Assembly: GCA_022447205.1 (NCBI GenBank)
Contig: JAKVBQ010000004.1
Coordinates: 76,341 to 140,340 of the forward strand
Source: Phycisphaerales bacterium
GTDB lineage: Bacteria; Planctomycetota; Phycisphaerae; Phycisphaerales; SM1A02
Length of the DNA: 64,000 nt
Reading direction: 5' to 3'
In this document: piece after piece, positions 61,152-64,000 of the stretch
Layout: every line of letters begins with the position of its first letter
Position numbering within the stretch: the first letter of the stretch is position 1
The notes under the pieces: generated by a model
Seen by the model: only the letters and a program-made list of their open reading frames with translations
Database searches by the model: none
What the model was told of the DNA's origin: nothing
Position numbers and translations under genes: made by a program

Positions 61152-62026
61152 TGCCGACGAGGTGCCTCGGTCTCCTGCTCTTCGGCGCGCTGTTCGTGCA
61201 GGTCCTGCCAGGCTGCAAGAACGGTCAGGCCTCCCGGATGTCGTCGAATGCCGTCGAGAACGCACATCCGGTGGCTTCCGCTCCGGAGCGGTACGAGGTG
61301 CCGTTCGCAACCATCGCTCCGGTCCTCGACGGGCGGCTCGACGACGGTGCCTGGGCAACCGCTGCCTGGTCGATCGATTTTCGTGACATCCAGGGTCCCT
61401 CGATGCCGGATCCCAGGTTCCGCACCAGGATGAAGATGCTCTGGGACGAGACCTACCTCTACGTCGCCGCGGAGATGGAGGAGCCGGAACTCTGGGCGAC
61501 CTACGACACCAGGGACATGATCGTCTTCCACGAGCATGACTTCGAGATCTTCATCGATCCCGACGGCGATGCTCGTGAGTACTACGAACTCGAGGTGAAC
61601 ATCCTCGGCACCATCTTCGACCTCTACCTGCACACCGCCTATCGCGACGGTGGTCCGGCCGACCACGACTGGGATTGCGCGGGGCTGAAGACGGCGATCG
61701 ACATGGACGGCACGCCGAACCAGCCGGGTGACGTCGACGGCGGCTGGACCCTCGAATGGGCGATTCCCTTCGCCGCACTCGTGCCGCCCCGTGGCGATGC
61801 GGTGGTGGAGTCATGGCGTGGCGGCCTCGCTCCGCACCCGTGGGAGGTCTGGCGCATCAACTTCTCCAGGGTGCAGTGGCAGCTCGACGTCGTCGATGGA
61901 CGGTACGTGAAGCGGCCCGACACGCCCGAGGACAACTGGACGTGGACCCCGCAGTGGGAGATCAACATGCACGTGCCGCAGCACTGGGGCTACGTGCGCT
62001 TCCTGCCTCCGGCAGGCAAGGACTGA
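61151..62026 (+). CDS. Lipoprotein with CBM9-like carbohydrate-binding domain
   Basis: 291 aa. Lipoprotein signal with LPGC (Cys22). The rest is one CBM9-like beta sandwich: PVLDGRLDDGAWATAAW opens it, then TRMKMLWDETYLYVAAEMEEP, EIFIDPDGDAREYYELEVN, GGWTLEWAIPFAAL and WRINFSRVQW. Such proteins are usually extracytoplasmic and bind sugars, and they can be lone lipoproteins. Coupled by one-base overlap to ppdK, although the functional link is not obvious. Confidence 0.87.
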   Translation: MPTRCLGLLLFGALFVQVLPGCKNGQASRMSSNAVENAHPVASAPERYEVPFATIAPVLDGRLDDGAWATAAWSIDFRDIQGPSMPDPRFRTRMKMLWDETYLYVAAEMEEPELWATYDTRDMIVFHEHDFEIFIDPDGDAREYYELEVNILGTIFDLYLHTAYRDGGPADHDWDCAGLKTAIDMDGTPNQPGDVDGGWTLEWAIPFAALVPPRGDAVVESWRGGLAPHPWEVWRINFSRVQWQLDVVDGRYVKRPDTPEDNWTWTPQWEINMHVPQHWGYVRFLPPAGKD

Positions 62027-62045
62027 CTCCGCTCTTCAGGTGATC

Positions 62046-62453
62046 CTAGAGGCACTGCCTGATGCGCTCGGCGAGCTCCTCGCCGTCGTCCAGCGTGCCG
62101 GCATTCCAGACCAGGCCGAGGCCCGACCCGTCCTCGAACTTCGGTATCACGTGGAAGTGGACGTGCATGACCGCCTGATTGGCGAGGCTCCCGTTGTTCT
62201 GCAGCACGTTGTAGGCAGTTGCTCCCGTCGCTTCCATGACCGCCCGGCAGAGCATTGGAAGGACCCGACCGATCGCAGCGGAGGCGTCGGCCGAGAGTTC
62301 GTGGAGATGGACCTTCTCCTCCTTCGGAATCACCAGCACGTGACCGGTGCTGAGCGGGCCCACGTCGAGGAATGCCAGGACATGGTCGTCCTCGTGGATT
62401 CGATGGCAGGGGATCTCGCCCTTCAGGATTCTTGCGAAGACGGTTTCGCTCAT
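62046..62453 (-). CDS. HIT-family nucleotide hydrolase
   Basis: 135 aa. HIT motif MHVHFHVIPKF with three His residues; FARILKGEIPCHRIHEDD and LSTGHVLVIPKEEKVHLHEL are the usual N-terminal blocks. Close to the Hint/HinT branch that hydrolyses adenosine phosphoramidates. GAGGTG precedes the ATG at 62453, and TATCCT (minus, 62478-62473) gives a leader of about 15 nt. Divergent from nadC. Confidence 0.93.
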   Translation of the reverse strand: MSETVFARILKGEIPCHRIHEDDHVLAFLDVGPLSTGHVLVIPKEEKVHLHELSADASAAIGRVLPMLCRAVMEATGATAYNVLQNNGSLANQAVMHVHFHVIPKFEDGSGLGLVWNAGTLDDGEELAERIRQCL

Positions 62454-62503
62454 GGGATGTCACCTCGCCTTCAGGATAGCGTGCGAAGGTCATCTCGATC
62501 GGA

Positions 62504-62509
62504 TACCGT
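62504..62509 (+). promoter_or_regulatory. Candidate -10 element (TACCGT) for nadC
   Basis: TACCGT lies 6 nt before the ATG at 62516; no ribosome site is visible between them. Confidence 0.4.
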
Positions 62510-62515
62510 CGGTGC

Positions 62516-63451
62516 ATGGTGATGACGGAACTCGACCGACTCGAACTCCCTGAACTCTTCAGCCGGCTCGTCCGTGGCGATCATCTCGACGACCTGCTTC
62601 GCATCGCCGTCGAGGAGGACCACGGGGCATGCGGTGACGTGACCACCTCCTCGCATCCGGATGCCTCCCGGACCATCGGTGCCGTGATCCGATCACGTGA
62701 GGCCGGCGTGCTTGCCGGGGTTCCCGTGCTCGACCGGCTGCTCCGTCTGCATGCACCGCGTCTCTCCTGGTGGTGGGAGCTCGATGACGGGTCCCGATTC
62801 GATCGCGGTGACGTGGTCTGTCGGCTTTCCGGAGCCCGCATCGACCTGCTGCCCGTCGAGCGGATCCTCCTGAACATGCTCGGACGCCTCAGTGGTGTCG
62901 CCTCGACCACGGCTCGGTTCGTGGATGCGGTCGACGGCCACCCGGCACGGATCTGCGACACGAGGAAGACGACGCCGGGATACCGAACCCTCGAGAAGTA
63001 CGCGGTCCGCTGTGGTGGGGGGTGTCTCCACCGGATCGGGCTCTACGATGCGTTCCTGCTCAAGGACAACCATCTCGGAGGCGATGCGCCCGGCGAATTC
63101 GCCGAGCGTGTCCATCAGGCGGTGAGGACCGCTCGTGCCCGGCACGAGCTCGGCTTCGTGGAGGTCGAGGTCGACACCCTGGAGCAGATGAAGGAACTCC
63201 TGGCCACGGGTGATGACGGATCTTCGAGAGAGCTCATCGACATCATCCTTCTCGACAACATGCAGCCCGACCGATTGCTCGAGGCGGTCGCCTGGCGTGA
63301 CCGGAACGCACCCGGCGTCCTGCTCGAGGCATCCGGTGGCGTGTCCCTGGATTCCGTCACCGACATCGCTTCGACCGGCGTGGATCGGATCGCGGTCGGT
63401 GCGATCACGCATTCGGCCGTACAAGTCGATTTCGGCATGGACCTCGAGTGA
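62516..63451 (+). CDS. nadC: Nicotinate-nucleotide pyrophosphorylase (carboxylating)
   Basis: 311 aa. Makes nicotinate mononucleotide from quinolinate and PRPP in de novo NAD synthesis. Conserved blocks: EDHGACGDVTTSSHPD, ILLNMLGRLSGVASTTARFV, ICDTRKTTPGYRTLEKYAVR, CLHRIGLYDAFLLKDNH, VEVEVDTLEQ, DIILLDNMQPD and LEASGGVSLDSV. No nadA or nadB in the window. GTGA overlap with birA. Confidence 0.95.
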   Translation: MVMTELDRLELPELFSRLVRGDHLDDLLRIAVEEDHGACGDVTTSSHPDASRTIGAVIRSREAGVLAGVPVLDRLLRLHAPRLSWWWELDDGSRFDRGDVVCRLSGARIDLLPVERILLNMLGRLSGVASTTARFVDAVDGHPARICDTRKTTPGYRTLEKYAVRCGGGCLHRIGLYDAFLLKDNHLGGDAPGEFAERVHQAVRTARARHELGFVEVEVDTLEQMKELLATGDDGSSRELIDIILLDNMQPDRLLEAVAWRDRNAPGVLLEASGGVSLDSVTDIASTGVDRIAVGAITHSAVQVDFGMDLE

Positions 63452-64000
63452 ACAGGACTCCTGACCATCTCCGATGGCCCGATCCTCTCGAGGATCTTGT
63501 CGACGGACTCGAACACCTCACCGGGATCGTGGTGGTGGACGAGACCGATTCGACCCAGGATGCGCTTTCTCGGCTGGACCCCGCTCCCGGCACGGTCCTC
63601 GTTGCCGGGCGGCAGACCGGAGGGAGGGGGCGACTCGGCCGGCAGTGGGCTGATGACCAGGGCACCGGCATCGCAGTTTCCCTCGCGGTGGCGGCTGAAG
63701 CGCCGGCCCTGCTCTGTGCTCGTGCGGCAGTCGCCATGGCCCGTGCCTACTTGCCGCTGCTTGCCGGTTCCGGCGTTGAAGCCGGGATCAAGTGGCCGAA
63801 CGATCTCATGGTGCTCGATCCTCGCCCTCGCAAGCTGGCCGGGGTGCTGATCGAGCAGGTCGATGAGCGCGCCATCATCGGCATCGGAGTGAACGTTGGT
63901 GCCAGGGACTGGCCCGCTGAACTTGCCGGGACCGCATGCAGCCTCGAGGACGCCGGTGCATCGATCGAGAGGCTCGAGGCGATCACCTTGTTGCTCCGAG
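63448..64000 (+). CDS. birA: Biotin--[acetyl-CoA-carboxylase] ligase, cut by window end
   Basis: The first 184 codons from GTG at 63448, overlapping the nadC stop (GTGA). Attaches biotin to carrier proteins. VVVDETDSTQDALSRL is the family opening, GRQTGGRGRLGRQW is the biotinyl-AMP loop (GRGRxGRxW), and GIKWPNDLMV and KLAGVLIEQ are the following catalytic blocks, then IIGIGVNVG. There is no N-terminal DNA-binding domain, so it is the non-repressor type. The 3' end lies beyond the window. Confidence 0.93.
   Translation, partial: MNRTPDHLRWPDPLEDLVDGLEHLTGIVVVDETDSTQDALSRLDPAPGTVLVAGRQTGGRGRLGRQWADDQGTGIAVSLAVAAEAPALLCARAAVAMARAYLPLLAGSGVEAGIKWPNDLMVLDPRPRKLAGVLIEQVDERAIIGIGVNVGARDWPAELAGTACSLEDAGASIERLEAITLLLR

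Noticed and set aside
1-64000. CRISPR arrays, tRNA, rRNA, IS elements, integrases
   Set aside because: No direct-repeat arrays with spacers, no cloverleaf or rRNA sequence, and no transposase or recombinase motifs were noticed; a dedicated scan was not possible.

Overview
The window looks like a chromosomal segment of a high-GC planctomycete, most likely the class Phycisphaerae. The evidence is the mix of gene families: two secreted proteins ending in paired dockerin-like Ca-loop repeats (GDLDxxGxVDGxDLxxLLGxWG type), a protein with a PEP-CTERM-like tail (VPAPG, hydrophobic stretch, RRRR), a CxPxR sulfatase, an M48 membrane protease with a planctomycete-like N-terminus, and a ClpP/S49-like exported protein pair. 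I saw no rRNA, tRNA, CRISPR array, transposase, integrase or phage gene. The first 60 bases are a G/C homopolymer-rich stretch that looks like a contig edge.

Layout. 0.3-5.5 kb: a tRNA-dihydrouridine synthase, a lipoprotein with a degenerate phosphatase fold, a small P-loop kinase and a large secreted metalloprotease. 5.6-12 kb: secreted or surface proteins (PEP-CTERM-like protein, an active/inactive pair of ClpP-like proteins, a CRTAC1-like beta-propeller with dockerin-like tail). 12.2-13.9 kb: a stand-alone amino-acid adenylation enzyme. 13.9-24.3 kb: an alpha-glucan utilisation locus. An exported neopullulanase-like GH13 enzyme, MalQ and glycogen phosphorylase run leftward. A three-gene ABC importer runs rightward from the same 25-bp divergent gap, and its first gene fuses the solute-binding protein to the MalF-type permease. 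24.3-27.3 kb: a 43-aa ORF, a CstA transporter and a plant-type MTA/SAH nucleosidase. 27.4-33.3 kb: a complete tripartite RND efflux operon. 33.3-37.4 kb: an HD hydrolase, a secreted dockerin-like protein and an M48 protease that seems to start at CTG.

37.4-42.3 kb is the least understood part: a HEPN-like protein facing a run of uncharacterised genes (318 aa, 53 aa, 308 aa) that overlap start-to-stop, then a Lon-like Ser/Lys protease domain without an AAA+ module. 42.3-48.8 kb: sulfatase, an unknown protein, FolC and LeuS. 48.9-55.8 kb: a compact run of small uncharacterised proteins (C-terminal-anchored protein, DUF2314-like, DUF2007-like, lipoprotein) leading into a DUF58/TgpA-transglutaminase pair and a methyltransferase. 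56-64 kb: PilZ-like protein, PabB, pyruvate phosphate dikinase, a CBM9-like lipoprotein, a HIT protein, NadC and the start of BirA, cut by the window end.

Two sequence-level themes recur. Many genes overlap by ATGA or GTGA, so translational coupling is common. At many transcription-unit heads a TAnnnT -10-like hexamer lies only 6-9 nt before the start codon and no Shine-Dalgarno sequence is visible, which suggests leaderless or near-leaderless mRNAs. Genes inside units or with longer leaders tend to show clear GGAG-type ribosome sites. All calls come from reading the sequence; no database search was run.
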